DNA of 64,000 nucleotides from Adhaeribacter aquaticus DSM 16391 (lineage in GTDB: Bacteria; Bacteroidota; Bacteroidia; Cytophagales; Hymenobacteraceae), in the NCBI RefSeq assembly GCF_000473365.1, contig NZ_AXBK01000001.1, forward strand, positions 46,164 through 110,163, read 5' to 3'. The stretch's first letter is position 1, and each line of letters opens with the position of its first letter. The translations under genes and the position numbers were made by a program. Of this stretch, positions 1-7,491 are shown piece after piece. Under the pieces are notes generated by a model that made no database searches, had not been told where the DNA came from, and worked only from the letters and a program-made list of their open reading frames with translations.

Positions 1-60
1 CCAAACATTAAAAACATCTTCAACGGAGTGCTTACGCTGTTCCCTGATCTTTTTTGCCAT
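1..60 (-). CDS. Start of an unidentified protein, runs off the left edge
   Basis: The minus strand has an ATG at 58-60 followed by an open frame reading MAKKIREQRKHSVEDVFNVW to the window edge. Only 20 residues are visible, basic at first, with no recognisable domain. It begins six bases after the stop of the preceding minus-strand gene, whose last bases (TAAGGGATT) give a purine-rich stretch before the ATG, so the two are probably co-transcribed. Function cannot be assigned from this fragment. Confidence 0.5.
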   Translation of the reverse strand, partial: MAKKIREQRKHSVEDVFNVW

Positions 61-66
61 AATCCC

Positions 67-318
67 TTAATAACGTTTTACGGTTACGAATTTTAAGGTA
101 TCAGGATGGCCTTCAAACTCGCAGGTCAGACAGCCACCACAACCACAGGAATAAAGCGCATTTAGAATAGCTTGGCGTTCATTTAACCAGTCCTCTACTT
201 TCTCATCGGGAGCAATTAAATGAATGCTTTGAGCAATACCGAAAAGTTCTTCGGTGTTTTGGTTTGGAATGTCCCGCTCATCGGTAGCGGGAACAGTATT
301 TATATCTGTATTATCCAT
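67..318 (-). CDS. Hypothetical cysteine-rich small protein
   Basis: An 83-residue acidic protein, not recognised. Its N-terminal part is polar (MDNTDINTVPATDERD), the middle is helical, and near the C-terminus it carries a cluster of four cysteines in CGCGGCLTC, which could bind a metal ion. The frame is open further upstream to a TTG at 346-348, but the ATG at 316-318 is the more credible start. It lies between two other minus-strand genes with three to six base gaps, suggesting a small operon. I saw no signal peptide or membrane segment. The upstream bases share a motif with two other places nearby (see the repeat at 673-705). Confidence 0.45.
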   Translation of the reverse strand: MDNTDINTVPATDERDIPNQNTEELFGIAQSIHLIAPDEKVEDWLNERQAILNALYSCGCGGCLTCEFEGHPDTLKFVTVKRY

Positions 319-350
319 ATCAAAATTATATGAAGGGGAAAACTGCAAGG

Positions 351-644
351 CTAGAATGGCAGGTCTAACCAGTATTCAGGCTCATTGCAATTAGCATAAG
401 TAGCGAAGCCAATCTCTTGCTCCACATTATGCTGTTGCTCCAGCTCATCAAGTATCACTTGTAACTGGTACTCCTGTTGCATTACTTCTAATACTTCATG
501 CAGGTGTACTACCTGTTCAAGTAACTCATGAGCTTTAGTGAATTGTAACTTGCTCATGTAATAGTCAGCTAGCTTGCGTAAGATCGCTTGCTCTACAACT
601 ACTTTGGCTGACTCGGCACGGTAGTTTAATTCTAATGTATTCAT
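351..644 (-). CDS. Hypothetical helical protein
   Basis: A 97-residue protein starting at the ATG at 642-644 (MNTLELNYRAESAKVVVEQA). It is rich in Leu, Glu, Gln and Val with heptad-like spacing (LLEQVVHLHEVLEVMQQEYQLQ) and is probably a coiled coil or helical bundle; no family is recognised. An open frame continues upstream to 782, but the extra residues are Cys/Tyr/Pro-rich and unlike coding sequence, so the inner ATG is preferred. It is followed after a few bases by the cysteine-rich gene on the same strand. Confidence 0.45.
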   Translation of the reverse strand: MNTLELNYRAESAKVVVEQAILRKLADYYMSKLQFTKAHELLEQVVHLHEVLEVMQQEYQLQVILDELEQQHNVEQEIGFATYANCNEPEYWLDLPF

Positions 645-672
645 ATAAACACTTATTAAATCAGTTATTAAT

Positions 673-705
673 TCAAAATAGTATGGAGGGGAAAGCTGCA
701 AGCCT
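673..705 (-). promoter_or_regulatory. Repeated leader motif, candidate promoter
   Basis: The minus strand reads CTTGCAGCTTTCCCCTCCAT followed by ACTATTTTGA. A near copy lies at 323-350 (CTTGCAGTTTTCCCCTTCAT, then ATAATTTTGA) and a weaker one at 990-1023. A TTG plus TAnnTTTG pair at about 17-20 bp is the known Bacteroidota sigma-ABfr promoter form, and here the ATG lies about 30 bp downstream. In the 323-350 copy the ATG follows too closely for normal promoter use, so the motif may have another role. Confidence 0.3.
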
Positions 706-782
706 ATCTTGGAATAATTCAATGGGTATTGGCAGGAGTAAGGCAGGATACACCAGTACTTACAGTAGCTCACACTAAGCAA

Positions 783-1156
783 GAATCTCTCGTACTATTG
801 TTTACTACAGGTATAATACACAAGGAATCACAAATCCAAGAATATACCCGAAAGACAGGGGAATAGAAGTGGCTACCCGCAGGGTAACGCCCCTCATGAG
901 TTGCATTGATTTAAGTACACACTTATCCTGTGTTCATTGGATTGCATGGAACACTTATTGCCTACCCAACACTTAGAGCAAGACTGAAAAAGTATGAAGG
1001 GCAAAATAGTGGGAACCGCAAAGTGTTTTAGTTTGGAGAATATTCTGATGGGGGGAGGTCAGTAGGTGTGGTACACCGCATAGTGGTGATACCCATTTTT
1101 TTGAGCAGGGGGGTGCTTTATATATGACCGGGGGTGTTTCTATTAGAGTGCTCTAG
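783..1156. other. Intergenic, no gene recognised
   Basis: No convincing reading frame on either strand. It contains the third, weaker copy of the CTTGCAG-like motif (990-1023, minus strand) and a G-rich run at 1048-1140. Confidence 0.4.
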
Positions 1157-1645
1157 GATTCTATACTAGCCGCTACAGAAGAAAACAACGGGTACTTCCA
1201 GGTTGAAAAGAGCCAGGATGGAAAAGCTTTCACTATGATAGGTACAGTAAAAGGAAATGGTACCACTAATCAAAAGCAAACTTACAGCTTTACTGATAGA
1301 AGCGTAACTGGTGGCACTTACTACTACCGTCTGAAACAGGTAGATTTTAACGGTAAAAGCGAGTACAGCAAAATAGTTGCTGTAAAAGCAGATAACTTCA
1401 ACCTGGTAAAAGTAGCTCTTTATCCAAACCCAGCTTCCAGCAGCTTAAACATTGATCTGACTGCTTTTATTCCCGGAACTTACTCTATAAAAGTAGCCTC
1501 TTTAACGGGTGCTATCCTGAAAAACCAAACTATCTCGGCCGGGCAAGTAGCTACTTTGGATGTGCAAAGCTTAACTAATGGCGCTTATGTGCTGATTGTT
1601 GAAGGAGAAAACTTTAACCAAACTAACAGATTCCTGAAAAACTAA
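1157..1645 (+). pseudogene. 5'-truncated T9SS cargo protein: C-terminal sorting domain remnant
   Basis: The frame is open from just after a TAG at 1154-1156 and has no start codon at the homologous point. From about 1169 it reads AATEENNGYFQVEKSQDGKA, the typical domain preceding the T9SS sorting signal, then a YYYRLKQVDFNGKSEYS strand, and ends with a type A sorting domain (VALYPNPASSSLNID ... NGAYVLIVEGENF). In intact proteins this module follows a large secreted domain, which is missing. The product could only be made from an internal ATG at 1235 and would lack a signal peptide, so it could not be exported. It is therefore a deletion remnant. The intact T9SS protein at 13257-16415 shows the complete organisation. 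Confidence 0.75.
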
Positions 1646-1672
1646 TATTATAGCCTATTATATATAGATTCA

Positions 1673-1813
1673 TTGGACCTGATTAGCATAGCTTTGATAG
1701 TACTTTCCCTTGGGGGCGTTGCCTTTATAGGCATAAAAGAAATCAGAGCTGCCAAGGCAAAAAAAGCCATGATGTACGGTAGAAAACGTAAACAGCAAAA
1801 ACAATCTCATTGA
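1673..1813 (+). CDS. Possible small single-pass membrane protein
   Basis: A 46-codon frame with a TTG start at 1673 and stop at 1811. It encodes one hydrophobic helix (LISIALIVLSLGGVAFIGI) followed by a strongly basic tail (KEIRAAKAKKAMMYGRKRKQ), the usual shape of small inner-membrane proteins with a positive-inside C-terminus. No family is recognised. There is no ATG, and the upstream region is a gene remnant, so it may be chance. Confidence 0.35.
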   Translation: MDLISIALIVLSLGGVAFIGIKEIRAAKAKKAMMYGRKRKQQKQSH

Positions 1814-2002
1814 ACCCTAAAGTCTAGTTGTTCCAAGGCTCCTTATAGACTATAGTTTAACTTCTAAAAACTGTTCATCGAGTAAAAAGGGGTGTTTAAC
1901 GAAAGTTAGTATAGGTTAAGCTAAATATAGCCGTAGGCTATATTCTATAAAGTACTTTTGAATATCAAATAAGCACAGCAGGAATTCAAAAGCATAAAGA
2001 AT

Positions 2003-2377
2003 ATGAAAAAGCACTTACTACTCTTAGCTCTTACACTGGTACTTTCAACTGTAGGATTTGCAAAAGGCTCTATCGATTCCAAACGTTTTGATGCTTCGTT
2101 AGATCAAGAAGTAAGATTAGAAGTTCGTCAATTACAGGAACTGCTCCGCTTCAATGAATTTGAATATATCCAGATCAAGAAATTAACCGAAGCAGAGTTA
2201 GTTGACTTACAATTAGCTAAACAAACTGCTACTGATGCTAGTGATCTTAGCATCCTATCTCAGCAGGTACAGGATGCTTACGCAGTCAAAGTAATGGCTT
2301 TGTTGAACGACTCACAAAAGAAAACCTTTACCGTTTATTTAGCTTCTAAACAGGCTAACCTATTAGCAGTTGAGTAA
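2003..2377 (+). CDS. Exported small helical protein, Spy/LTXXQ-like shape
   Basis: A 124-residue protein with a clear Sec signal peptide (MKKHLLLLALTLVLSTVGFA, cleavage after FAK or FA). The mature part is helical and charged: EVRQLQELLRFNEFEYIQIKK, then a second helix (SILSQQVQDAYAVKVMALLND) ending SQKKTFTVYLAS. The shape recalls periplasmic Spy/CpxP-like helical hairpins, in which a short helix binds substrate proteins, but no LTxxQ motif is visible and the assignment is only a resemblance. A rho-independent terminator follows at 2399. It stands alone, with about 190 bp of non-coding DNA upstream. Confidence 0.65.
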   Translation: MKKHLLLLALTLVLSTVGFAKGSIDSKRFDASLDQEVRLEVRQLQELLRFNEFEYIQIKKLTEAELVDLQLAKQTATDASDLSILSQQVQDAYAVKVMALLNDSQKKTFTVYLASKQANLLAVE

Positions 2378-2398
2378 ACCTTTCATAGCCTAATTCCT

Positions 2399-2426
2399 AA
2401 AGCCAGCTTTGCACTGGCTTTTTTTG
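2399..2426 (+). terminator. Rho-independent terminator
   Basis: AAAGCCAG, loop CTTTGCA, CTGGCTTT, then a run of T. It lies 22 bp after the stop of the exported helical protein. Confidence 0.85.
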
Positions 2427-2516
2427 TTTTTTCGCTTCTAAATCCAGGCTTCCTAAGGTGCATAAAATTACCAAATATTCGACTTCTTTTTGCAGCAACA
2501 AAGTTGTTGCATCTTA

Positions 2517-2774
2517 ATGGACGTAAGAGGGAGAGGCAGGAGCGAAAAAGAAGATCATGACTGGTACTTTCAGGAATTCCTACCATTCCTGTTCAATCAG
2601 GTAAATAAAAATTATTATCTGGCATATCTGGTTACTCCAACCTACTATAACTTGCTGGAAAAAGAAGGTCTATTGACAAAGTTAGCCACAGCCCTACAGC
2701 ATGATCCCGTCCAGAGTAAATTTTTTCTATCCGAACCAGAGGCTATTAATTGGTTGCGATCTGTAAAAAGCTAA
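2517..2774 (+). CDS. STAS/SEC14-like small protein, N-terminally short
   Basis: An 85-residue frame (ATG 2517; a TTG at 2490 in the same frame is possible) reading LMDVRGRGRSEKEDHDWYF, then LAYLVTPTYYNLLEKEG and ending in FFLSEPEAINWLRS. The order of an aspartate-ended strand, a helix with W, an AYLV strand and a final F...(E/A)AxxWL helix matches the C-terminal two-thirds of the family also present at 8013, 8623 and 11649. The N-terminal strands present in those 140-residue proteins are missing, because an in-frame TAA lies at 2463. It may be a truncated gene. Function of the family is unknown; STAS folds often mediate protein-protein regulation. A terminator follows at 2870. Confidence 0.45.
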   Translation: MDVRGRGRSEKEDHDWYFQEFLPFLFNQVNKNYYLAYLVTPTYYNLLEKEGLLTKLATALQHDPVQSKFFLSEPEAINWLRSVKS

Positions 2775-2869
2775 AAAGAATCCATCATAGCGGAACTGTT
2801 AATCACAAAATTAGGAGAAAGCTAAAGTAGATACAGGTCCTATAAATTAATCTAAGAAAAGATACTCGA

Positions 2870-2894
2870 AGCCACTCTTACCAGTGGCTTTTTG
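2870..2894 (+). terminator. Rho-independent terminator
   Basis: GCCACT, loop CTTACC, AGTGGC, then TTTTTG. It closes the transcript of the STAS-like gene about 95 bp upstream. Confidence 0.75.
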
Positions 2895-3000
2895 CTTCAT
2901 AGATTATTAGGTAATAATTCTTAAGTAATCCACCTCAAAAATTCAGTACAAATAACCTTCAAGATTAGCGTATAAGGAGCTTGTTGTTAAATTTACAACC

Positions 3001-3192
3001 ATGAACTATTTAGCGCTAGGTTCTGAAGTTGAATATCAACATGCTGCCAAAAGATTGGAAGAAATCTTTGCTGCTGCTCCCAATACCCTGGAAGCCCAGG
3101 AAAGGAAAGAACTTATACAACTAATAGTGAAGTTTGAAAGAGAAATACTGAAGTTGAGGATTAAAGAATCAAACGAATCAATTAAGCAATAA
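3001..3192 (+). CDS. HigA-type antitoxin N-terminal region without the HTH
   Basis: A 63-residue protein from an ATG with EVEYQHAAKRLEEIFAAAPN, then ELIQLIVKFEREI. This follows the pattern of the N-terminal helical domain of HigA-like antitoxins (EYxxALxRLExLxDAxPGT...LLxxLIExYE). In intact members an XRE helix-turn-helix follows; here the frame ends soon after in a charged tail (RIKESNESIKQ). No toxin gene is adjacent. It is either a truncated antitoxin or a shortened homologue with another role. A second, clearly broken higA lies at 25276-25526. Confidence 0.45.
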   Translation: MNYLALGSEVEYQHAAKRLEEIFAAAPNTLEAQERKELIQLIVKFEREILKLRIKESNESIKQ

Positions 3193-3402
3193 AGAAACGT
3201 CCTGTTTAGGAGAAGATTTGAATGAAGATTTTGCCCATTTGTATCACAATAAGAGATAACAAAAAAGGCCACTCAACAGCAGCCTTTTAAGAGGTTAAAT
3301 ACTATAATCCTTATTAACTTGTAACCTACCTTATTTAACGTAAGATCCGCCCCTTAGTTGCCTTTATTCATTTAGGATAGGCTGATAATCCTTATCATGG
3401 TT

Positions 3403-3558
3403 TTATTGTTTCCTGGCCGGCCGATTAGCTCTTGCCTTTATCAGTTTAATTTGCTCAAATGTAGCGGCATTTTCTTCATCCGGGGAAAAGGAACCTAAAA
3501 AATTAGATTCTGGCATTATAGAGGTTAGCTGATTATCATAGCTATACTTATGAGCCAC
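3403..3558 (-). CDS. Possible small protein of unknown function
   Basis: An open frame on the minus strand from GTG 3558 (or ATG 3516, 37 residues) to TAA at 3403, reading MPESNFLGSFSPDEENAATF and a basic end (KLIKARANRPARKQ). No family is recognised. The acidic-to-basic composition is unlike noise, but there is no further support. Confidence 0.25.
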   Translation of the reverse strand: MAHKYSYDNQLTSIMPESNFLGSFSPDEENAATFEQIKLIKARANRPARKQ

Positions 3559-3580
3559 AAATAGGTATTTATTCTAATTA

Positions 3581-3693
3581 TTAAGGTTTAGGCATCTCAA
3601 TGTTAAAGGTAGTGCCTTTGTTCTCCTAAATTTCAAACCATATTTTCCCCTGGGGCCATTCCACAATGGTTTTAAAGATAGACATGCTCAAAA
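3581..3693 (-). pseudogene. Histidine kinase C-terminal remnant (HATPase G-box region)
   Basis: The minus strand reads MSIFKTIVEWPQGKIWFEI, a TAG stop, then ENKGTTFNIEMPKP and TAA. This is the end of a sensor kinase ATPase domain (usual form GLSICKKIVExHGGKIWVESExGKGTTFxFxLP). The glycine-rich G1 box and everything upstream are missing, HGG has become PQG and the stop lies in the last strand. It abuts the stop of the membrane protein gene at 3694 on the same strand. Confidence 0.7.
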
Positions 3694-4491
3694 CTACGGA
3701 AGGTTCTCCTTTAATACCGGTTTGGCGGGGCCGGGTAAACTTTTCAAATAGGGTAGCATGATACTTTTGTTAAATACCAATTGTTTATTGTAAGGGTATA
3801 AAAAGGTTAAAAATAAACAACCTGAAATCGCTAGTTCAACTAACTCCCATTTTTTCCCTTCATTAATTAGCATAGGGCTTAAGAATGCAATAATGAAGAG
3901 TATTGCTTGGCTAGAAGTAGGAATAGGTATACCCCACTTACCAACTTGAGTGTTGACCCAAGCTGTTCTCCTGTAAAAAAAAGGGAAACCTATAAAATAA
4001 AATAAAAATACGCTGTTTAATACTGTTCTGAATAACACCTTTTTAAAGCTTATACCATACAAATTCAGATTATGTAAAGTAAACTCTTGCTGCTCATTTA
4101 TTCTCATCAATTCTTCTGGTGTATTAAACTGAAATATTCTTTGCCCCCAAGATATTTCTTCACCAAAACCAAAAAAGAAAATCATAGCACAAACAGCACT
4201 AAAGGCAATATGGCATCTATCTTTTGATTGTAAAGCCTTAAAAAGGTTTAGAAACATAATAACCATTAAAAACAGTGCGGTAGAATATTCTACAATGCCA
4301 TCTTCTTTAGTAAACCAAAAAAAGGTTTCTATATTTAAGAAAAATAAAATTATTGCTAAAGTGATACTGGATATAATGAATGCACTTACAATGAATTTGA
4401 CAAGGGAACTAATATCGGCGAACTCTACCTGTTTGTTATCTAAGTTTTCTTCCACCTTCTCAAAGCATTCTTTAATCCGTTTGTCTATCAT
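3694..4491 (-). CDS. Uncharacterised multi-pass membrane protein
   Basis: A 265-residue protein with about seven hydrophobic segments (LVKFIVSAFIISSITLAIIL near the start, further ones around residues 50-65, 80-110, 155-175, 195-215 and 220-235). Between segments lies the motif GFGEEISWGQRIFQFNTPEE, then INEQQEFTLHNLNLYG. The EEISWGQR...TPE...N.Q.E.N.HN pattern recurs in a widespread family of bacterial membrane proteins of unknown function; conserved acidic residues next to the membrane suggest an active or binding site, but nothing is proven. It ends directly against the kinase remnant. No partner gene is visible. Confidence 0.65.
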   Translation of the reverse strand: MIDKRIKECFEKVEENLDNKQVEFADISSLVKFIVSAFIISSITLAIILFFLNIETFFWFTKEDGIVEYSTALFLMVIMFLNLFKALQSKDRCHIAFSAVCAMIFFFGFGEEISWGQRIFQFNTPEELMRINEQQEFTLHNLNLYGISFKKVLFRTVLNSVFLFYFIGFPFFYRRTAWVNTQVGKWGIPIPTSSQAILFIIAFLSPMLINEGKKWELVELAISGCLFLTFLYPYNKQLVFNKSIMLPYLKSLPGPAKPVLKENLP

Positions 4492-4842
4492 GATTTAACC
4501 TCAATTCTATATTTTATTCATTACGCAAACCCAGCGAATAAAGAAACTTTGCTCCGGATACTAGCCTTATAAATGGAGCCCGACTTTGCCAATTCAATGA
4601 GCTACTGCCAGCACAAAAAATGCCCTCTTCCCCTTTCTTAATATTTAGCAAAAGCCATAGATCACCCAATATTTAATATAATAGTAGATATGAATGAAAT
4701 TCTTTTCCTAGTGTTCTATACTTTTTGTAACCTCTCTTCTTGTATTTTAATAATAAAATATAATAAGTATAAGCAAAGCATACAGTAATATAATTACTAC
4801 GAAATAATTATACGAATGCTTATATAATTGTATATATATTTA
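4492..4842. other. AT-rich intergenic DNA, nothing recognised
   Basis: Very AT-rich, especially 4680-4850, with many short TATA-like runs. No frame or repeat with support. Confidence 0.4.
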
Positions 4843-5067
4843 TTATTTTTTAAATACCGGATAATCTCGGGGTGCAACGTATACCACTTACCCAAACTTC
4901 TTATAGCCGGTTATTTCGCCGGTCCTGAATTTCTCCTAGAGTATGCGAAGTTTACAGCCTAATAAATTGGCGGCTTATTTATCTGTGTAAATCGGACCTC
5001 CTGGTGATAGTGGCTGCATGGTGGCGGGCCTTCCTGGTTTCTTATTTTCTTTCGCTTCTAAAGCCAT
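4843..5067 (-). pseudogene. Excisionase/HTH_17-type DNA-binding protein with three in-frame stops
   Basis: The minus strand from ATG 5067 reads MALEAKENKKPGRPATMQP and GGPIYTDK, TAA, AANLLGCKLRIL, TAG, EKFRTGEITGYKKFG, TAA, VVYVAPRDYPVFKK and a final TAA. Reading through the stops gives one continuous MerR-like winged helix of the excisionase family (YTxxEAAxLLGxxxRxLxxxxRxGxIxGYKxGxxVYVxxxD). Each stop is one substitution away from the expected E, Q and K codons and no frameshift is needed, so decay has been by point mutation only. It lies divergent to a truncated recombinase at 5136, as expected for the control genes of a mobile element. Confidence 0.75.
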
Positions 5068-5069
5068 CG

Positions 5070-5140
5070 ATACATTCGTTTTTTAATAGGTCAAAAATAC
5101 ATTAGCGGTGCATTTGTAGTGCATCCTGAATACATTTGGA
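5070..5140. repeat. Cluster of TACATT/TGCATT repeats between divergent mobile-element genes
   Basis: The 70 bp between the excisionase relic and the recombinase fragment contain GATACATTCG, AATACATTAG, GGTGCATTTG, AGTGCATCCTG and AATACATTTG. Five near copies in one orientation suggest operator or resolution-site iterons. This is a pattern seen by eye only. Confidence 0.35.
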
Positions 5141-5483
5141 TCCATATCAACCTTTGAAATATAACATAATATACGGATTAATCAGCAGCTGGACCAAAGC
5201 AGCTCTCCAGGCTAAGAAAGCCCAGGGCTTTAAATTAGGTAAGCCGGAAAACTTAACCGATAAGGCCCAGGCATTGGCGGTGCAAGTACTCAGAAGCAAA
5301 GCGGCTACGAACGAAAACAACAAACGAGCGGCGGCTCTTATCCAGGTTTACAAGGAACAGGGTTTAACCTGGTTGAAGATAGCAGAAAATCTAAATGCTG
5401 CCGGCTTCAAAGCTTCGCGGGGTGGTAAGTTCCAGGCTACGCAAGTGCAACGGATTTATGAACGGCTGCAAGCTTATAAATAG
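5136..5483 (+). pseudogene. Serine recombinase/resolvase, catalytic domain missing
   Basis: From residue 15 the frame reads LISSWTKAALQAKKAQGFKL and GKPENLTDKAQA, the end of the long E helix and the linker of small serine recombinases (usually LISERTKAALAAAKARG), followed by the C-terminal helix-turn-helix (NKRAAALIQVYKEQGLTW, IAENLNAAGFKASRGGKFQA, TQVQRIYERLQ). The N-terminal catalytic domain with the Ser nucleophile and Arg residues is absent; the first 14 residues after a TTG are unrelated. It could still bind DNA but not recombine it. The decayed excisionase lies divergently upstream. Confidence 0.75.
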
Positions 5484-5484
5484 A

Positions 5485-5745
5485 TTATTCCTTAGCTGTT
5501 TTATTATCCTTGAACCCATCTATTATCCAAAGAATCAACCTAAAAGATAATACAGTGCCGAAGTAAAAAGCTCCTCCAAAGGTTATTCCTATCAGAAATT
5601 GGTAGTCAGTATTAGAACCAGCGTTACCACCCATTATGCTGCAATAAAATGCGCCGCCAACTAATATGATAGCCAAAATTCTTAAAATACCTTTGTTAAC
5701 TGTATTAAAGCGAGAAAACCAAGGTTTAATTAACTTCTTTTCCAT
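5485..5745 (-). CDS. Small two-helix membrane protein
   Basis: An 86-residue protein starting at the ATG at 5743-5745 (MEKKLIKPWFSRFNTVNKGI); the seven extra upstream residues of the longer frame are less likely. Two hydrophobic helices are visible: ILRILAIILVGGAFYCSIMG and a second around FLIGITFGGAFYFGTVLSF, with a charged C-terminus (DGFKDNKTAKE). No family is recognised. It converges with the recombinase fragment, the two stops being one base apart. Confidence 0.5.
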   Translation of the reverse strand: MEKKLIKPWFSRFNTVNKGILRILAIILVGGAFYCSIMGGNAGSNTDYQFLIGITFGGAFYFGTVLSFRLILWIIDGFKDNKTAKE

Positions 5746-5804
5746 TAAATAAATTTGAAGGCACAAATTTTATACTTGCTGGCTTGTGAACCCAGAAACA
5801 AATA

Positions 5805-5963
5805 TTAATTAAGAGTCAATTTCCATTTACTTCTGCTTCCATGCATTAAACGCATTTTATATATTGTATTTTTAATAGATCTAATTAACAAAACGAAAAT
5901 GGATATAATACAAAATAGGATAGCTAAAAGGCAAACAATAAGTGATAAATCTAAATCTTCCAT
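5805..5963 (-). CDS. Small single-pass membrane protein, 52 residues
   Basis: An ATG at 5961-5963 opens a 52-codon frame: MEDLDLSLIVCLLAILFCII, then SIFVLLIRSIKNTIYKMR and a basic tail (HGSRSKWKLTLN). One long hydrophobic helix followed by Arg/Lys gives a typical N-out, C-in single-span protein. It lies upstream of, and on the same strand as, the two-helix membrane protein at 5485, so the two may form a pair. Too short for most gene finders; no homologue is recognised. Confidence 0.45.
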   Translation of the reverse strand: MEDLDLSLIVCLLAILFCIISIFVLLIRSIKNTIYKMRLMHGSRSKWKLTLN

Positions 5964-6245
5964 ATATTTATTTGTTAGTAATAATTAACTTAAACAAAGT
6001 TATAGACTTATTATTTTAAATAAAATTGAACTTTTAAAGTAGTTATTTAAATATTCTAAGAATTAACGGCCTATAAGATTTATTATATTATTCTCTAAAC
6101 TACTATTTAATTAATATTATACTATTTGAATATTATTTACCTTGCAACTGGTTAAAAGCAGTTTCTGAATTAGGAGAAAGGTCGATCTATTTTATAGAGG
6201 TAATTTTTAAACTTAGATGACTAAATCTAATTAACAAGTATAATA

Positions 6246-6545
6246 TTGTCTTTAAACCTCCCAGATCAGCCGATCAATTCCCAGTTAACCGAAGGCCAGG
6301 AAATATTCTTATTACAAAAGATGGCCGAAGCTTACGGCGTGGAGAAAGCTCGTCAGGAAGCTTTAAGTAAAGTCTATACCGCACAGGAGGCGGCAGTAAG
6401 ACTAAAACGAAAAAGTATGCCTACTGTTTACGATCTACTAAAAATGGGAAAATTTGGCCATGTTGATGGTGGCGAATCTAGTGGGTACTTGATTACAGAA
6501 GAGGCAATACGGAAGTGTTTTCGTGCATGTAAAAAAGTATTATAA
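6246..6545 (+). CDS. Helix-turn-helix (excisionase-like) DNA-binding protein
   Basis: A 99-residue frame from a TTG at 6246 (an internal ATG lies near residue 26). Residues about 43-90 form an HTH_17-type domain: VYTAQEAAVRLKRKSMPTVY, DLLKMGKFGHVDGG, then SGYLITEEAIRKCF. This matches the family of small excisionase-like regulators found in mobile elements. The first 40 residues are acidic and helical (EGQEIFLLQKMAEAYGVEKA). It is the second such gene in 2 kb, supporting a mobile-element origin of the region. Partner genes are not seen. A terminator-like hairpin follows. Confidence 0.6.
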   Translation: MSLNLPDQPINSQLTEGQEIFLLQKMAEAYGVEKARQEALSKVYTAQEAAVRLKRKSMPTVYDLLKMGKFGHVDGGESSGYLITEEAIRKCFRACKKVL

Positions 6546-6562
6546 CATCCTATAAAGCAACA

Positions 6563-6584
6563 AACCCCAGCTTTCGCCAGGGTT
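6563..6584 (+). terminator. Terminator-like hairpin
   Basis: AACCCCAGC, loop TTTC, GCCAGGGTT, a stem with a two-base internal mismatch, 18 bp after the HTH gene. The same hairpin opens the dispersed repeat copies at 7891 and 10591. Confidence 0.45.
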
Positions 6585-6609
6585 GTTAAGAATCTAATAA
6601 GAATACTTG

Positions 6610-7491
6610 TTATTGCCTGGTAAAAGTCATGGAAGTTCTCACACCAGTTTGAATATTGGAAGATTCAGTTATTAACTGATTGCCATTATTCCCACAAGTA
6701 AAGGTTATGGTTTGGGTGCTGGTCGGCACATTAGGTTTAGAAGACGTTCCTCCGCAATTTACCTCTTCTGTACTGGTAAAATTATAAGTAATCTTATTGC
6801 CGCTAATGCTATACTTAAACTTGAATATCATAGGAGTGCAAATATCGTTGCAATCAGGGTTTGAAGCATATCCGGTTCCATCGCTAGCAAAGTGATAAAT
6901 CAGAAATTTATTAGCAGCTCCGTTACAAGAATGAGTTTTCCAGGTACCAATAGGACAAGCACCAGCAGTACTGCCACCTGTTCCTGCCCCCGTGCCAGTA
7001 CCTGGGCAGGTAGTACAAGAGCCAGGTCTTCCATAAGTGCCAGGGATAAGACCATTATATGAAGTTGTTGGGGTGGGAATTTGCCTATCATTAACGTATA
7101 CAGTAGGTTGATTTGTATTTACCACTACTTTAAATGAATTCCTTTCAGCATCAAAAACTGACCTAGGAACAGTACCCGAATATTTCATGGTTAAATCGGT
7201 ATTGTCTTTCTTATTATAAACCCAAATATTAAAGGAATATGGAACAGACTCAGCTAAATCAAATGGGGAAGAATAAGGGTGTGTTTTTTCTCCATCAATT
7301 AATACATCTTTTACATATGCTTGATTAAAATCAGTTATACTTTCATCTACATCTGTAACTTCCTTGTATATTTTGATATAGGTAGTCACTTTCTTTTTTA
7401 CCTCATCAATCTCCTCTTCGACAGTACAAGATTTGTTAGAAGCAAAAAGGATAAAAATTAAAAGGAACTTTAAGGGTAAATAATTTTTCAT
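6610..7491 (-). CDS. Lipoprotein with a C-terminal lipocalin-like domain
   Basis: A 293-residue protein with a lipoprotein-type signal (MKNYLPLKFLLIFILFASNK, then SC with Cys 22 as the likely lipidated residue). Residues about 40-140 form a first beta-rich domain (KVTTYIKIYKEVTDVDESIT). A flexible Gly/Thr linker at about 160-178 (CPGTGTGAGTGGSTAG) leads to a C-terminal domain starting ACPIGTWKTHSCNG and ending SMTFTRQ, which has the GxW start and alternating strands of lipocalin-like domains of Bacteroidota lipoproteins. Several paired cysteines in this domain may form disulfides. Ligand unknown. Stands alone on the minus strand. Confidence 0.65.
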   Translation of the reverse strand: MKNYLPLKFLLIFILFASNKSCTVEEEIDEVKKKVTTYIKIYKEVTDVDESITDFNQAYVKDVLIDGEKTHPYSSPFDLAESVPYSFNIWVYNKKDNTDLTMKYSGTVPRSVFDAERNSFKVVVNTNQPTVYVNDRQIPTPTTSYNGLIPGTYGRPGSCTTCPGTGTGAGTGGSTAGACPIGTWKTHSCNGAANKFLIYHFASDGTGYASNPDCNDICTPMIFKFKYSISGNKITYNFTSTEEVNCGGTSSKPNVPTSTQTITFTCGNNGNQLITESSNIQTGVRTSMTFTRQ

